Shown: positions 43,027 through 52,287 of the stretch, piece by piece | Layout of the letters: each line of letters opens with the position of its first letter | Position numbering within the stretch: position 1 is the stretch's first letter | Program-made: the position numbers and the translations under genes | Notes under the pieces: model-generated | Databases searched by the model: none | What the model was told of the DNA's origin: nothing | What the model saw: only the letters and a program-made list of their open reading frames with translations | NCBI GenBank assembly: GCA_963742305.1 | Contig: CAVULN010000016.1 | Span: forward strand, 186,001 to 250,000 | Direction: 5' to 3' | DNA: 64,000 nucleotides | DNA from: Roseiarcus sp963742305 | Lineage (GTDB): Bacteria > Pseudomonadota > Alphaproteobacteria > Rhizobiales > Beijerinckiaceae

Positions 43027-45035
43027 CGCCGTGCCTCGATCAGCGCTTCAAGCGCTTGCCGAGTCGCGACTGGCAGAGAACAGGTCTGGCCCTGGCATAG
43101 CATCGCGACTGGCTGCGCGGCGCGAGGCAGGCCGGCGCGCGGCGAGCCGTTCGGCCAGAGGCTGCGGTCGAGGCGGAGCACGGTCAGCGACGGGTCGGGC
43201 GCGCGGAGCGCGATCGCCGCGAGCGCCTGCGCCTCGACGCCGCCGAGCGGCCCGTCGACCACGATCGAGCCGCCCCGCGCGAGCGCATCGGCGCTCATCA
43301 GGATGAGCGGGCTCGCGCCGAGCCCCTCCGGCGCGCCCGAGACCGTGCGGATGAGGCCTTCCGCCGCCTCGCGCCAGCGGGCCTCGTCGGTGAGATGCCA
43401 GAGGCGGACAAATGTCTCGGCCAGCAGCCCCACGCCGGACGGCGTCGCGCCGTCCTGGGTCTGGCGCGGACGGGCGCCCGGAACGTCGGCTGCGTCGCGC
43501 GCGGTGAGATAGACTCCGCCGCCGCCGTCGCCGAACAGGTCAAGGGCCTCGGCTGCGAGCGTGCGCGCGGCGTCGAGATCGCGAGGCTCGCCGCTCGCCT
43601 CGAACAGCGTGAGCGCGGCGCGGGACATCGAGGCGTAATCGTCGAGAAGCGCGCGGGCGCCGAGGCGGCCCTCGCGCCAGGCGTGCAGGAGCCGCCCGTC
43701 CTCGCCGCGCAGCCTGGTCATGATGAAAGCGAAGGCGGCGCGAGCGGTCGCGAGCCACTGGGGCTCGCCGAATGCCGTTCCGGCGCGGACGAGCGCGGCA
43801 ATGGCGAGCCCGTTCCAGTCGGCCAACACCTTGTCGTCGCGGCCGGGCTTCGGGCGCCGCTCGCGCAGAGCGAACAGCTTCGCGCGCGCCGCCGCGAGGG
43901 CGGCTTCCTCGTCGGCGGAACCGCGCAGAGCGACGCGGCGAAGGATCGTCCGGCCTTCCCAGTTGCCATGCGGTGTGACGTCATAGGCGGCCTTGAATTG
44001 CGCGGCGCGGCCGCCCAGCGCCGCGTCGATCTCCTCCTCGCGCCAGACGTAGAAGAGGCCTTCCTCGCCGTCCTGGTCGGCGTCGAGGGAGGCCGCGAAG
44101 GCGTCGCCGACCCGCATCTCGCGGTTCAGCCATTCGACCGTCTCGCGCGCCCGCTCGGCGAAGATCGGGTCGGGCCAAAGGACATGGACGAGCGCGAGCA
44201 GTTCCAGGATCTGCGCGTTGTCGTAGAGCATCTTCTCGAAGTGCGGCACGAGCCATTCTGCGTCAGTCGAATAGCGGGCGTAGCCGCCGCCGAGATGGTC
44301 GTAAATGCCGCCTGCGTTCATCGCCGTGAGCATGTCGCGCACGGCCTCGCCGAAGGCCGGATCGTTGCGGCGGAACATCTCGCTCCAGAAGAAACGGAAG
44401 ATCGGCGCGTTGGGGAATTTCGGCGCGCCGCGCAGGCCGCCATGGACGCGATCGACGGCGCCCAGGAGCGCGTTGCCGACTCGATCGAGGTCGGCAAGCG
44501 CGACGCCCGGACCGGCGGCGAGTTCCGAGAGTTGCGCCAGATGGTCGGCGAGCGTCGCCCCGCGGCTCTCCATCTCGCCGCGCCGGGTGCGCCAGATGGA
44601 ATCGACCGACCGGATGACCTGCTGGAACGACGGGCGGCCATAGCGCGGCTCGGGCGGCCAATAGGTGCCGCCGAACATCGGCTTGCCGTCGGGAGTGAGA
44701 AACATGGTGAGCGGCCAGCCGCCTTGCTGACCCGTCGCATGGAGCGCGGTCATGTAGATGTGATCGATGTCCGGCCGCTCCTCGCGGTCGACTTTGATGT
44801 TGACGAAGAGATCGTTCATGAGGCGGGCCGTTTCCGGATCCTCGAACAATTCGTGCGCCATCACATGGCACCAGTGGCAGGCGGCGTAGCCGATCGAGAG
44901 CAGGATCGGACAGTCGCGCCGCCTCGCTTCCGCCAGAGCCTCGGCGCTCCACGCGCGCCAGTGCACCGGATTGTGGGCGTGCTGGAGGAGGTAGGGCGAG
45001 GTCTCCTGCCCAAGAAGATTGCGGCCGGATTCCAT
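43023..45035 (-). CDS. YyaL/DUF255-type thioredoxin-domain protein
   Basis: The 670-residue protein begins with the thioredoxin-like DUF255 domain: LGQETSPYLLQHAHNPVHW and SIGYAACHWCHVMAHE (a CxxC-type CHWC motif), then DREERPDIDHIYM and GGWPLTMFLTPDGKP. The rest is an alpha/alpha-barrel like that of glycoside hydrolases and N-acylglucosamine epimerases. The family (human SPATA20, YyaL) is conserved but functionally unclear. Length agrees with the family. It stands alone on the minus strand. Confidence 0.93.
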   Translation of the reverse strand: MESGRNLLGQETSPYLLQHAHNPVHWRAWSAEALAEARRRDCPILLSIGYAACHWCHVMAHELFEDPETARLMNDLFVNIKVDREERPDIDHIYMTALHATGQQGGWPLTMFLTPDGKPMFGGTYWPPEPRYGRPSFQQVIRSVDSIWRTRRGEMESRGATLADHLAQLSELAAGPGVALADLDRVGNALLGAVDRVHGGLRGAPKFPNAPIFRFFWSEMFRRNDPAFGEAVRDMLTAMNAGGIYDHLGGGYARYSTDAEWLVPHFEKMLYDNAQILELLALVHVLWPDPIFAERARETVEWLNREMRVGDAFAASLDADQDGEEGLFYVWREEEIDAALGGRAAQFKAAYDVTPHGNWEGRTILRRVALRGSADEEAALAAARAKLFALRERRPKPGRDDKVLADWNGLAIAALVRAGTAFGEPQWLATARAAFAFIMTRLRGEDGRLLHAWREGRLGARALLDDYASMSRAALTLFEASGEPRDLDAARTLAAEALDLFGDGGGGVYLTARDAADVPGARPRQTQDGATPSGVGLLAETFVRLWHLTDEARWREAAEGLIRTVSGAPEGLGASPLILMSADALARGGSIVVDGPLGGVEAQALAAIALRAPDPSLTVLRLDRSLWPNGSPRAGLPRAAQPVAMLCQGQTCSLPVATRQALEALIEARR

Positions 45036-45089
45036 TGACGGTCTCCACAGCGGACGATGGAGGCGCGATCGCTGATCGCGTCTGCCGCG

Positions 45090-46052
45090 CTACAGAAGCG
45101 CCGCCTTCAGCATAGCCTTGAACCGGCGCGCGTCGAGGGTCCAGAGGATGTCTGCGCCATCGCTCTCGCCGGCTTCCGCCTTCCAGACCTCGGCGTTGTT
45201 CTCGTCGGCGCTCACGTTCAGGCGATCGACGACGGTCATGCCGCGGGTGAGCTCGCTCGTCGTTTCGATCGCGATCCTGTGGCGCGACCATGCAAGGCCG
45301 ATCGAACGGTCGAGCGCGACCGCCATCGCGGTCGGGTCGGCGAGCGACAGGCCGGCCTCGCCGGTCTGGACGTGATAGGCCTCGCGGGCGCGGCTGTTCG
45401 TTTCGATGGCGAATTTCGCCTTCACGGTTCCCGTGGCCTCGATCGCGGCGACCTCGTCGTCCTTGAGGACCGAGGCGCCGCGCGAGACGTGCCAGCCGAT
45501 CATTTCGATGGGGAGCTTCGAGCGAAAGACGGCGCGCGCCGCCTCCGGATCGACCCAGATGTTGTATTCCGCCGCCGGCGTCACATTGCCTTCGCATGAG
45601 GGCGCGCCGCCCATCACCACGCAGCGCCCGATGCGCCTCGCGAGCTTCTGATCGCGCTCGAGCGCAAGCGCGATGTTGGTCAGCGGCCCGAGGGTTACGA
45701 GGGTGAGGCCGGGTTCGGCCTGGGAGAGGCGCAGGATCGCCTCGACCGCGCCCTCGCGCTCTTTCCTGCGCTTCGGCGAAGGGTAGCCACGATCGCCGAG
45801 GCCGTCTCGCCCGTGGAACCAATGCGCGTGCTCATGCGCGCGGTCGAGCGGCGCGTCGGCCCCGGCGAAAACGGGAACGTCGGAATTGCAGATCTCGGCC
45901 GTCAGCAGCGCATTCCGCGTCGCCTGCTCGACGCCGACATTGCCCGCGACGGTGGTGAGCCCGATCACCCGCACGCCAGGCTCCGAGAGCGCCATGATGA
46001 TCGCGACAGCGTCGTCGGAGGCGGTGTCGGTGTCGATGAGGAAAGAGCGCAT
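45090..46052 (-). CDS. inosine-uridine-preferring nucleoside hydrolase family protein
   Basis: The 320-residue protein hydrolyses the N-glycosidic bond of nucleosides. The N-terminal DTDTASDDAVAIIMAL is the calcium/ribose-binding motif (DTDxxxDDA). ALGPLTNIALAL-like TLGPLTNIALAL and AAEYNIWVDPEAA follow, with VVMGGAPSCEGNVTP. I start at ATG 46052 because the motif then begins at residue 6; upstream lies a CRP-like site. It is divergently arranged with the solute-binding protein gene. Confidence 0.92.
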   Translation of the reverse strand: MRSFLIDTDTASDDAVAIIMALSEPGVRVIGLTTVAGNVGVEQATRNALLTAEICNSDVPVFAGADAPLDRAHEHAHWFHGRDGLGDRGYPSPKRRKEREGAVEAILRLSQAEPGLTLVTLGPLTNIALALERDQKLARRIGRCVVMGGAPSCEGNVTPAAEYNIWVDPEAARAVFRSKLPIEMIGWHVSRGASVLKDDEVAAIEATGTVKAKFAIETNSRAREAYHVQTGEAGLSLADPTAMAVALDRSIGLAWSRHRIAIETTSELTRGMTVVDRLNVSADENNAEVWKAEAGESDGADILWTLDARRFKAMLKAALL

Positions 46053-46073
46053 GCGTCCTGCTACTGTGCGAGG

Positions 46074-46089
46074 TGTGATCTGGATCACA
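46074..46089. promoter_or_regulatory. CRP-like binding site in divergent intergenic region
   Basis: TGTGATCTGGATCACA is a perfect palindrome matching TGTGA-N6-TCACA. It lies 22 bases upstream of the nucleoside hydrolase start and about 103 bases from the solute-binding protein start, so it could affect both. No crp gene is in the window, but a class III adenylate cyclase lies 1.4 kb away. Confidence 0.7.
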
Positions 46090-46191
46090 GCGCCCAGCCG
46101 AAAAACGTGCTTGGGCGACAGGGTGTAAACATTAGTGGGGCCCACCCTAGCAGACCAATATCAACCAACAACGCAATCATGGGAGGGATAC

Positions 46192-47403
46192 ATGATTACG
46201 CGTCGCTTCCTTTTGCAATCGGCAGCAGCCGCAGCTGCATATTCCGCCCAAGGCGCGCGATTGGCGCGTGCGGAGAACGCGCCAGGCGTTACCGATACGG
46301 AAATCAAGATCGGGCAGACCATACCTTATAGCGGGCCTGCGTCCGCCTATGGGGTGATTGGCCGGACCGAACTCGCCTATTTCAAGATGATTAACGATCA
46401 GGGCGGAGTGAACGGGCGCAAGATCAATCTGATCAGCCTCGACGACGCCTACAGCCCGCCGAAGGCAGTCGAGCAGATGCGGCAACTCGTGGAGCAGGAG
46501 CGCGTCGCGCTTCTGTTCCAAACTCTTGGCACGGCTTGCAATGCAGCGATCCGGCAATATTGCAACGACAACAAGGTGCCGCAGCTCTTCGTCTCGACCG
46601 GCGCCAGCATATTCAGCGATCCCGAGCACTATCCATGGACGATGGGCTACAACCCCAGCTACCGGACGGAAGCGCGCATCTACGCCAAGCACATTCTGGT
46701 GACCAGGCCGGACGCCAGGATCGCGGTGCTCTACCAGAACGACGACTATGGCAGGGATTTCCTGATCGGGCTCAAGGATGGACTAGGGCTCGATCACGCA
46801 CCCATGGTCGTGAAGGAAGTCTCTTACGAGGCCACCGATCCAACGGTCGATTCGCAGATCATCACACTTCAGGGCTCTGGCGCCGACGTGTTTCTCATCG
46901 CCGCCACTACCAAGGCCGCCACTCAGGCGATCCGCAAGGCCTACGACATCGGCTGGACGCCGAGGCGATATCTGAACTTGAACGCGGCGTCGATCGCCAC
47001 GGTCCTCAAACCCGCCGGGCTTGAAAAATCGAATGGCGTCATGACCGCCGGCGCCTACATCGAAGTGGCCGACCCGCGTTGGAAGGACAGTCTGGACCTC
47101 AAGGAATGGCAGGCCTTCACCTCGAAATACATGTCGGCGACCGAATACGCGAGCAGCGTCGCCGCCTATGGCTTCGGCGCAGCAGCGACGGTCGTGCAGG
47201 CGCTCAAGCAATGCGGCGACGACCTGTCGCGCGAGAACATCATGCGTCAAGCCGCCAACCTCAAGGACTTTCACGCGCCGCTGTTGTATCCCGGCATCAC
47301 GATTAACACTTCGCCGACCAACTACAGCCCGATCCGACAGCTGCAGCTCTCGCGCTTCGACGGCCAAACCTGGGAGCCGATCGGAGACTTGATGGGCGAT
47401 TGA
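46192..47403 (+). CDS. ABC transporter substrate-binding protein, branched-chain amino acid (LivK) type
   Basis: The 403-residue periplasmic binding protein starts at an ATG after GGGAGGG. The signal MITRRFLLQSAAAAAAYSAQ is Tat-like, cleaved near ARAENA (about residue 30). The type 1 periplasmic fold includes IKIGQTIPYSGPASAYG and LYQNDDYGRDFLIGLKDG. Members bind leucine, amides or aromatic compounds; the ligand is not clear. No permease or ATPase genes are adjacent, so it is an orphan component. It may share control with the divergent nucleoside hydrolase. Confidence 0.9.
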   Translation: MITRRFLLQSAAAAAAYSAQGARLARAENAPGVTDTEIKIGQTIPYSGPASAYGVIGRTELAYFKMINDQGGVNGRKINLISLDDAYSPPKAVEQMRQLVEQERVALLFQTLGTACNAAIRQYCNDNKVPQLFVSTGASIFSDPEHYPWTMGYNPSYRTEARIYAKHILVTRPDARIAVLYQNDDYGRDFLIGLKDGLGLDHAPMVVKEVSYEATDPTVDSQIITLQGSGADVFLIAATTKAATQAIRKAYDIGWTPRRYLNLNAASIATVLKPAGLEKSNGVMTAGAYIEVADPRWKDSLDLKEWQAFTSKYMSATEYASSVAAYGFGAAATVVQALKQCGDDLSRENIMRQAANLKDFHAPLLYPGITINTSPTNYSPIRQLQLSRFDGQTWEPIGDLMGD

Positions 47404-47452
47404 GGGGCCCTTCACCTCACCCGCGAAGGGGGGAGGGGCGTTGGGTTGCCGC

Positions 47453-49252
47453 TCACCGCTCGGGCGCGCCCGCCAGGCGCATGCCTTCGATGACCCGCGC
47501 GTGCTGGGCAAGGTACACGGGGTTGTCGCTTTCGGCGCCGGCGCGGAATCGGCGAAGCGTGAAGCTTGGGTTGACGGCGAGACCTGCTTTCAACTCCTTG
47601 CGCGCTTCGTCGAGCCGGCCCAGATGGGCGAGACAGCCGGCCACATGGAAGTAGGTCCAAGGATTGTTGCGATTCGCGTCGACCGACTTCCTCAGCCAGC
47701 CCAGCGCCGCCTCGTATTCGCCGAGATAGGCTTTCGCATACCCGATGTGAGCGAAGCAGAAGGAAATATCAGTATCGGGAGGCCCGAGGCGAAGGGCTTC
47801 GAGGATGTGAGCCTCGGTCTCTTCTGCGCGGCCGATAAAGACGTAGGCCATGCCCATAGAACTCCGCGCTGACGCCAAATTGGGATCGAGCGCCAGCGCC
47901 CGCTCGTATTCCTCGATGCCGCGCTGGGCTCGATTGGTCGCAACCAGCACCAACCCCATGTAATAGTGGCCTCTTGCATTGTTCGGAGCCGCCGCCAGCG
48001 CTTTGGAAAGCTTCGCCTCCGCGGCGGCCCACAAGGGGCCAGGGTCGTCGGTCTGGTAGCTCCAGGCAATTTGCGAGTCAGCGAGGGCTGCTCCGAGGAG
48101 AGCGCCGATGTTGCCGGGATCCAATTCGAGCGCGCGGCCATAGAAGCCGCGCGCTTTCGCTAACGAGTCGGGGTTGAGGCCGCGGTTGAGGATGGCTTGC
48201 CCTTGAAAAACGAGGTCCATTGAATCGGGATCGGGGGATTTCTCGGCGCGGCGCGCCTCGACGTCGATCAGCTCGACCCGAAGCTTATTGGCGAGTCTCG
48301 CGACAATCTCGTCCTGCATGTCGAACAGATCCGCGACGGGCTTTTCGAAACGCTCGGCCCAGAGGTGCGCGCCGGTCTCCGCTTCGATCAGCTGCACATT
48401 GACGCGCATCCGATCGCCGCGCCGCTGCACGCTGCCTTCGAGCACGTAACGCACACTAAGCTCGCGCCCGATTTGCCTGAGGTCGGCCGCTTTGCCCTTG
48501 TAGGTGTATGCCGTCGAGCGGCCGATGACGAACGCGCCGGGGATGCGCGAAAGGTCGGTGGTCAGGCTCTCGGTGACGCCGTCGACGAAATAGTCCTGCT
48601 CCGGATCGCCGCCGATGCTGGCGAACGGCAGCACGACCAGCGACAAGCGCGGCGGCTCCCGGCGCTCGGGCGGCGCCGGCGCGGCTGTGGCGGCGCTCGC
48701 CGCCTCGCGCGCGTCGATTTTCGCGGCCGCGATCGCGTCAGCCGACAATGCGTAGGCGCGGACCGGCTTGCCGATGTTCTTGAGGCTTTGCTCGCCGAGA
48801 TCGAGAAACTCGGCCGCGACGCGGCCTTGAATGTGTTCGAGGACCGAACTCGAGACGCAGACGCCGCCCGGCTCGGCGATGCCCTCCAGTCGCGCCGCGA
48901 CGTTGACGCCGTCGCCAAGGATGTCGTCGCCGTCGATCAGAATGTCGCCGAGATTGACGCCGATGCGATAGAGGACGCGCTTCGCCTCAGGAAGGTCGGC
49001 GTTGCGCTCGGCCATCATCTTTTGGATTGCGACCGCACACTCGACAGCGGCGACGATGGAGGGAAACTCCAGCAGCACGCCGTCGCCGGTCGTCTTGACG
49101 AGACGTCCGCCGAATCCACGGACAATCGGCGTCGCCGCCTCGCGGCGCTCGCGCACGAGTCTCACCGTTCCCGCCTCATCCTCCCCCATGAGACGCGAAT
49201 AGCCGACCACGTCGGCGGCCAAAATCGCCGCCAGCCTCCGGACCTCGCCCAT
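47453..49252 (-). CDS. class III adenylate/guanylate cyclase with TPR domain
   Basis: The 599-residue protein has a cyclase domain at 1-175: RLAAILAADVVGYSRLMGEDE (metal-binding aspartates), GGRLVKTTGDGVLLEF, GVNLGDILIDGDDILGDGVNVAARLE. A central domain follows with SLVVLPFASIGGDPEQDYFVDGVTESL (the FlgO-like/TolB-type region common in these proteins), then TPR repeats about 390-590 (ARGHYYMGLVLVATNRAQRGIEEYERALALDP, described here as one repeat). It likely makes cAMP; ligand or partner sensing by the TPR part is inferred. Confidence 0.92.
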   Translation of the reverse strand: MGEVRRLAAILAADVVGYSRLMGEDEAGTVRLVRERREAATPIVRGFGGRLVKTTGDGVLLEFPSIVAAVECAVAIQKMMAERNADLPEAKRVLYRIGVNLGDILIDGDDILGDGVNVAARLEGIAEPGGVCVSSSVLEHIQGRVAAEFLDLGEQSLKNIGKPVRAYALSADAIAAAKIDAREAASAATAAPAPPERREPPRLSLVVLPFASIGGDPEQDYFVDGVTESLTTDLSRIPGAFVIGRSTAYTYKGKAADLRQIGRELSVRYVLEGSVQRRGDRMRVNVQLIEAETGAHLWAERFEKPVADLFDMQDEIVARLANKLRVELIDVEARRAEKSPDPDSMDLVFQGQAILNRGLNPDSLAKARGFYGRALELDPGNIGALLGAALADSQIAWSYQTDDPGPLWAAAEAKLSKALAAAPNNARGHYYMGLVLVATNRAQRGIEEYERALALDPNLASARSSMGMAYVFIGRAEETEAHILEALRLGPPDTDISFCFAHIGYAKAYLGEYEAALGWLRKSVDANRNNPWTYFHVAGCLAHLGRLDEARKELKAGLAVNPSFTLRRFRAGAESDNPVYLAQHARVIEGMRLAGAPER

Positions 49253-49318
49253 TCAAGCTCTCCGGCTTGACCGAGACTACCACAATTGCCTTGCGGTCGA
49301 AGGAGCGAAATTCAGCCG

Positions 49319-49513
49319 TCAAGCCGTCGCCCTCAGGCGCGCAAATCCGCGGTCGAGGTCCTCCTTCAGGTCCTCGATGTCCTCGAGGCCGACGCTGAAG
49401 CGCACCATCGGCCCGCCCGGCGCGAAGCCGGTCGCGGTGCGGGTCGCCGTGCAATCGACGGGGACAGCGAGGCTCTCGTAACCGCCCCAGGAATAGCCGA
49501 GGCCAAACAGCTC
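49319..49513 (-). pseudogene. duplicated 3' fragment of metC
   Basis: These bases repeat 51011-51201 with about three mismatches over 191 bases. They encode the last 60-odd residues of the metC product (GLGYSWGGYESLAVPVDC, then MVRFSVGLEDIEDLKEDL) and end in their own TGA at 49319. No start or PLP domain is present. The fragment lies directly downstream of the amidase gene, so the two copies flank the amidase as direct repeats. The surrounding 49253-49318 and 49514-49567 hold no gene. Confidence 0.92.
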
Positions 49514-49567
49514 TCGAGGAACACGGCAAGATCACGGCCTGGCGCCTCAGCCCCCGGTAGCGCCGGG

Positions 49568-51001
49568 TCAAGACCCGAGGGGGCTCTCGCTGAGATCGGG
49601 CCTCGCGGCCTCGTGGTAGGCGGCGGCGAGGCGCAGGCAGTCGAGCTCGGCGCGATGGCGGCCGATGATCTGAATTCCCATCGGCAGGCCGCGCGGGTCG
49701 AAGCCGGCCGGCGCCGCGAGCGCCGGGCTTCCCATCATCGACGCCGGAACGGCGCATTTCATCCATTCGTGATAGGTCGCCATCCGGCGCCCCGCGATCT
49801 CCTGGGGCCAGTGGGTTTCGACCGGAAAAGGAAAGACCTGGGCGGTCGGCAGCACGAGAAAATCATAATCGCCGAGGAAGCGCCGCATGGCGTGAGTGAA
49901 GCGCGTCCGCACCGCCGATGCGGCCGAAATGTCGAAGGCTGAGAGCTTCGCGCCGCATTCGACCTCCCACTGGGCCTCGGGCTTCAGGAGCTTGCGGCTC
50001 GCGGGGTCGTTCCAGTAGGGCAGGAGGTTCGCGCTCGCCTGCCAGCAGCGCAGGCGAACGAAGGCCTCCCACAATTCGTCGAAGGAAAAGTCGGGAACGG
50101 CGGGCTCGACCACGTAGCCGAGGCGCTCGAAGACCTTGAGCGCCTGCTCGCACAATGCGAGCACGCCCTGCTCGCAAGGGAAAGCGCCGTTCCAGTCGGC
50201 GGCCCAGGCGATGCGGAGGGCCTTCCTGGGCTCGCCGAGGCGGGCGGCGAACTCGGCTCCGTCACCCTCGAGCGAGAGCGGCTCGCGGGGATCGTAGCCC
50301 GCCATCACCGAGAGCAGGAGCGCGAGGTCGGCGGGATTGCGGGCCATCGGTCCGTTGACGCCCATCGAAGGCAGCCAGGCTTCGCGCCCGTCGCCCGGAA
50401 CACGCCCGATCGACGGACGCAAGCCGTAGACGTTGTTCCATCCGGCAGGGTTGCGCAGGCTGCCGCCGTAGTCGGAGCCGTCCGAGAGCGCGACCATCCG
50501 GAGCGCGAGCGCGACCGCCGCGCCGCCGCTCGAGCCGCCGGCGGCAAGCGCGGGATCGTAGGCGTTGCGGGTTGCGCCATAGACGGGATTGTACGTCTGC
50601 GAGCCGAGGCCGAATTCCGGGGTGTTGGTCTTGCCGATAAGGATTGCGCCCGCCGCGCGAAGCCGCTCGACGAAGATCGAGTCCTCGCTCGGAACGAAAC
50701 GCTCGAGCAGCGGAGAGCCCATCGTCATGCGCATTCCCCTCGCCGCCGCGAGATCCTTGACCGCGAGCGGCAGCCCGAACAAAGCGCCGCCGGCGGGCGC
50801 CGAGTCCTTGGCCTTCGCCTCGGCGAGGAGCTCGTCGCGCCCGCGCAGCGCCACGATCGCGTTGAAGGTCGGATTGAGCGTGTCGATCCGCTCGAGGGTC
50901 GCCTCCATGAGTTCGACGCAGGAGAGTTCGCGCGCCTTGAGGCGCCGCACGAGTTCGACTGCGTCGAGACGAAAGACTTCGGAAGACGCTTCAGCGGACA
51001 T
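49568..51001 (-). CDS. amidase (amidase signature family)
   Basis: The 477-residue amidase starts at ATG 51001 (MSAEASSEVFRLDAVELVRRLKARELS), six bases after the metC stop. The Ser-Ser-Lys triad is visible: lysine in LPLAVKDLAAARG, and AAGGSSGGAAVALA with the cis-serine, then the nucleophile in SDYGGSLRNPAGWNNVYGLRPS. These enzymes hydrolyse carboxamides. The tight spacing places it in an operon with metC. The gene is flanked on both sides by copies of the metC 3' end. Confidence 0.93.
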   Translation of the reverse strand: MSAEASSEVFRLDAVELVRRLKARELSCVELMEATLERIDTLNPTFNAIVALRGRDELLAEAKAKDSAPAGGALFGLPLAVKDLAAARGMRMTMGSPLLERFVPSEDSIFVERLRAAGAILIGKTNTPEFGLGSQTYNPVYGATRNAYDPALAAGGSSGGAAVALALRMVALSDGSDYGGSLRNPAGWNNVYGLRPSIGRVPGDGREAWLPSMGVNGPMARNPADLALLLSVMAGYDPREPLSLEGDGAEFAARLGEPRKALRIAWAADWNGAFPCEQGVLALCEQALKVFERLGYVVEPAVPDFSFDELWEAFVRLRCWQASANLLPYWNDPASRKLLKPEAQWEVECGAKLSAFDISAASAVRTRFTHAMRRFLGDYDFLVLPTAQVFPFPVETHWPQEIAGRRMATYHEWMKCAVPASMMGSPALAAPAGFDPRGLPMGIQIIGRHRAELDCLRLAAAYHEAARPDLSESPLGS

Positions 51002-51006
51002 GGAAG

Positions 51007-52194
51007 CTACGCCGTCGCCCTCAGGCGCGCAAATCCGCGGTCGAGGTCCTCCTTCAGGTCCTCGATGTCCTCGAGGCCGACGCTGAAGCGCACCATCGGC
51101 CCGCCCGGCGCGAAGCGCGTCGCGGTGCGGGTCGCCGTGCAATCGACGGGGACAGCGAGGCTCTCGTAACCGCCCCAGGAATAGCCGAGGCCGAACAGCT
51201 CGAGCCCATCGAGGAACGCGGCGACAGCGGTGTCCGACGCCGGCTTCAGCACGATGGAAAAAAGTCCCGACGAGCCGGAATAATCGCGCTTCCACAATCC
51301 ATGGCCCGGATGGTCGGGAAGGGCGGGGTGGATGACGCGAAGGACCTCGGGCCGGGCGGCGAGCCATTGGGCGAGCTGAAGCGCCTGCCGCTCGGCCTCG
51401 CGAAGTCTGAGCTCCATGGTGCGCAGGCCCCGCAGCGCGAGGAAGACATCCTCGGGCCCGGCCGGGATCGCCATCAGATGGACGCAGGCGTGCAGCCGCT
51501 CGAACCATTCCGCATTGGCCGAAACGAGGCCGATGAGAAGGTCGGCGTGGCCGGAGAGATATTTGGTGCCGGCTTCGATCGCCATGTCGACGCCATGCGC
51601 GTGGGGCGGAAAGAAGAGCGGCGTCGCCCAGGTGTTGTCCATGATGACGCAGGCCCCGGCGCCATGGGCGACTGCGGCGATCGCCGGAATGTCCTGGATC
51701 TCGAGCGTCTCCGAGCCCGGCAACTCGGTGAACACGACGCGGGTGTTGGGCCGCATGAGGCTCGCCACGCCAGCGCCGATCGTGGGATCGTAGAAGGTGG
51801 TTTCGATCCCCATTCGCGCGAGCGTCTTGCTGGCGAAGGCACGCGCCGGGCTGTAGACCGAATCCGTCATCAGCATGTGGTCGCCGGCGCTCAAGCTCGT
51901 CATCAGCGCGACGACGATCGCCGCCAGTCCCGAGGGCAGGAGCACCGTCCCCGCCGCGCCCGCAAGATCGGTCCAGGCGGAGCTTAAGACATCCGTCGAG
52001 GGCGTCCCGCGCGTGCCGTAGGTGAAGCGCTGGGCGCGGCCCTTGAGCGTCGCGACATCGGGATAGAGCACGGTCGAGCCGCGGAACGGCGGCACGTTCA
52101 CGAAGCCCTGCGAGAACTCGGCGTCGCGGCCGAGGGCGACGAGGCGCGAGCGGCGCCTTAGCGACGCGCGGGTTTCATCGGTGAGTTTCGCCAT
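51007..52194 (-). CDS. metC: cystathionine beta-lyase
   Basis: The 395-residue Cys/Met-metabolism PLP enzyme cleaves cystathionine to homocysteine. Features: TYGTRGTPSTDVL, LLPSGLAAI, the aspartate in VIMDNTWATPLFFPP, and the PLP lysine in IEAGTKYLSGHADLLIG. The C-terminal WGGYESLAVP is typical of beta-lyases. Its last 60 codons are duplicated downstream of the amidase gene. The homologous 3' copies differ at few positions. Confidence 0.94.
   Translation of the reverse strand: MAKLTDETRASLRRRSRLVALGRDAEFSQGFVNVPPFRGSTVLYPDVATLKGRAQRFTYGTRGTPSTDVLSSAWTDLAGAAGTVLLPSGLAAIVVALMTSLSAGDHMLMTDSVYSPARAFASKTLARMGIETTFYDPTIGAGVASLMRPNTRVVFTELPGSETLEIQDIPAIAAVAHGAGACVIMDNTWATPLFFPPHAHGVDMAIEAGTKYLSGHADLLIGLVSANAEWFERLHACVHLMAIPAGPEDVFLALRGLRTMELRLREAERQALQLAQWLAARPEVLRVIHPALPDHPGHGLWKRDYSGSSGLFSIVLKPASDTAVAAFLDGLELFGLGYSWGGYESLAVPVDCTATRTATRFAPGGPMVRFSVGLEDIEDLKEDLDRGFARLRATA
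51011..51201. repeat. 191-bp direct repeat, metC-proximal copy
   Basis: Same orientation as 49323-49513, offset 1,688. Differences are two adjacent-region substitutions (gaagcGCgt against gaagcCGgt) and one A/G near the end. It lies within the 3' part of metC. Confidence 0.93.
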
Positions 52195-52287
52195 CTATGA
52201 TCCGGGAGAGGCTGTTTGCAAATCGTGGGATGACGTTTTTCGCGAAACCGGCTCGAAATCAAGAAAAGAAGGAGGATGCGCGTCCCG

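Noticed and set aside
49568..51508. Extended 646-residue amidase frame
   Set aside because: The first about 170 residues are an out-of-frame reading of metC. The amidase start at 51001 follows the metC stop with normal spacing.
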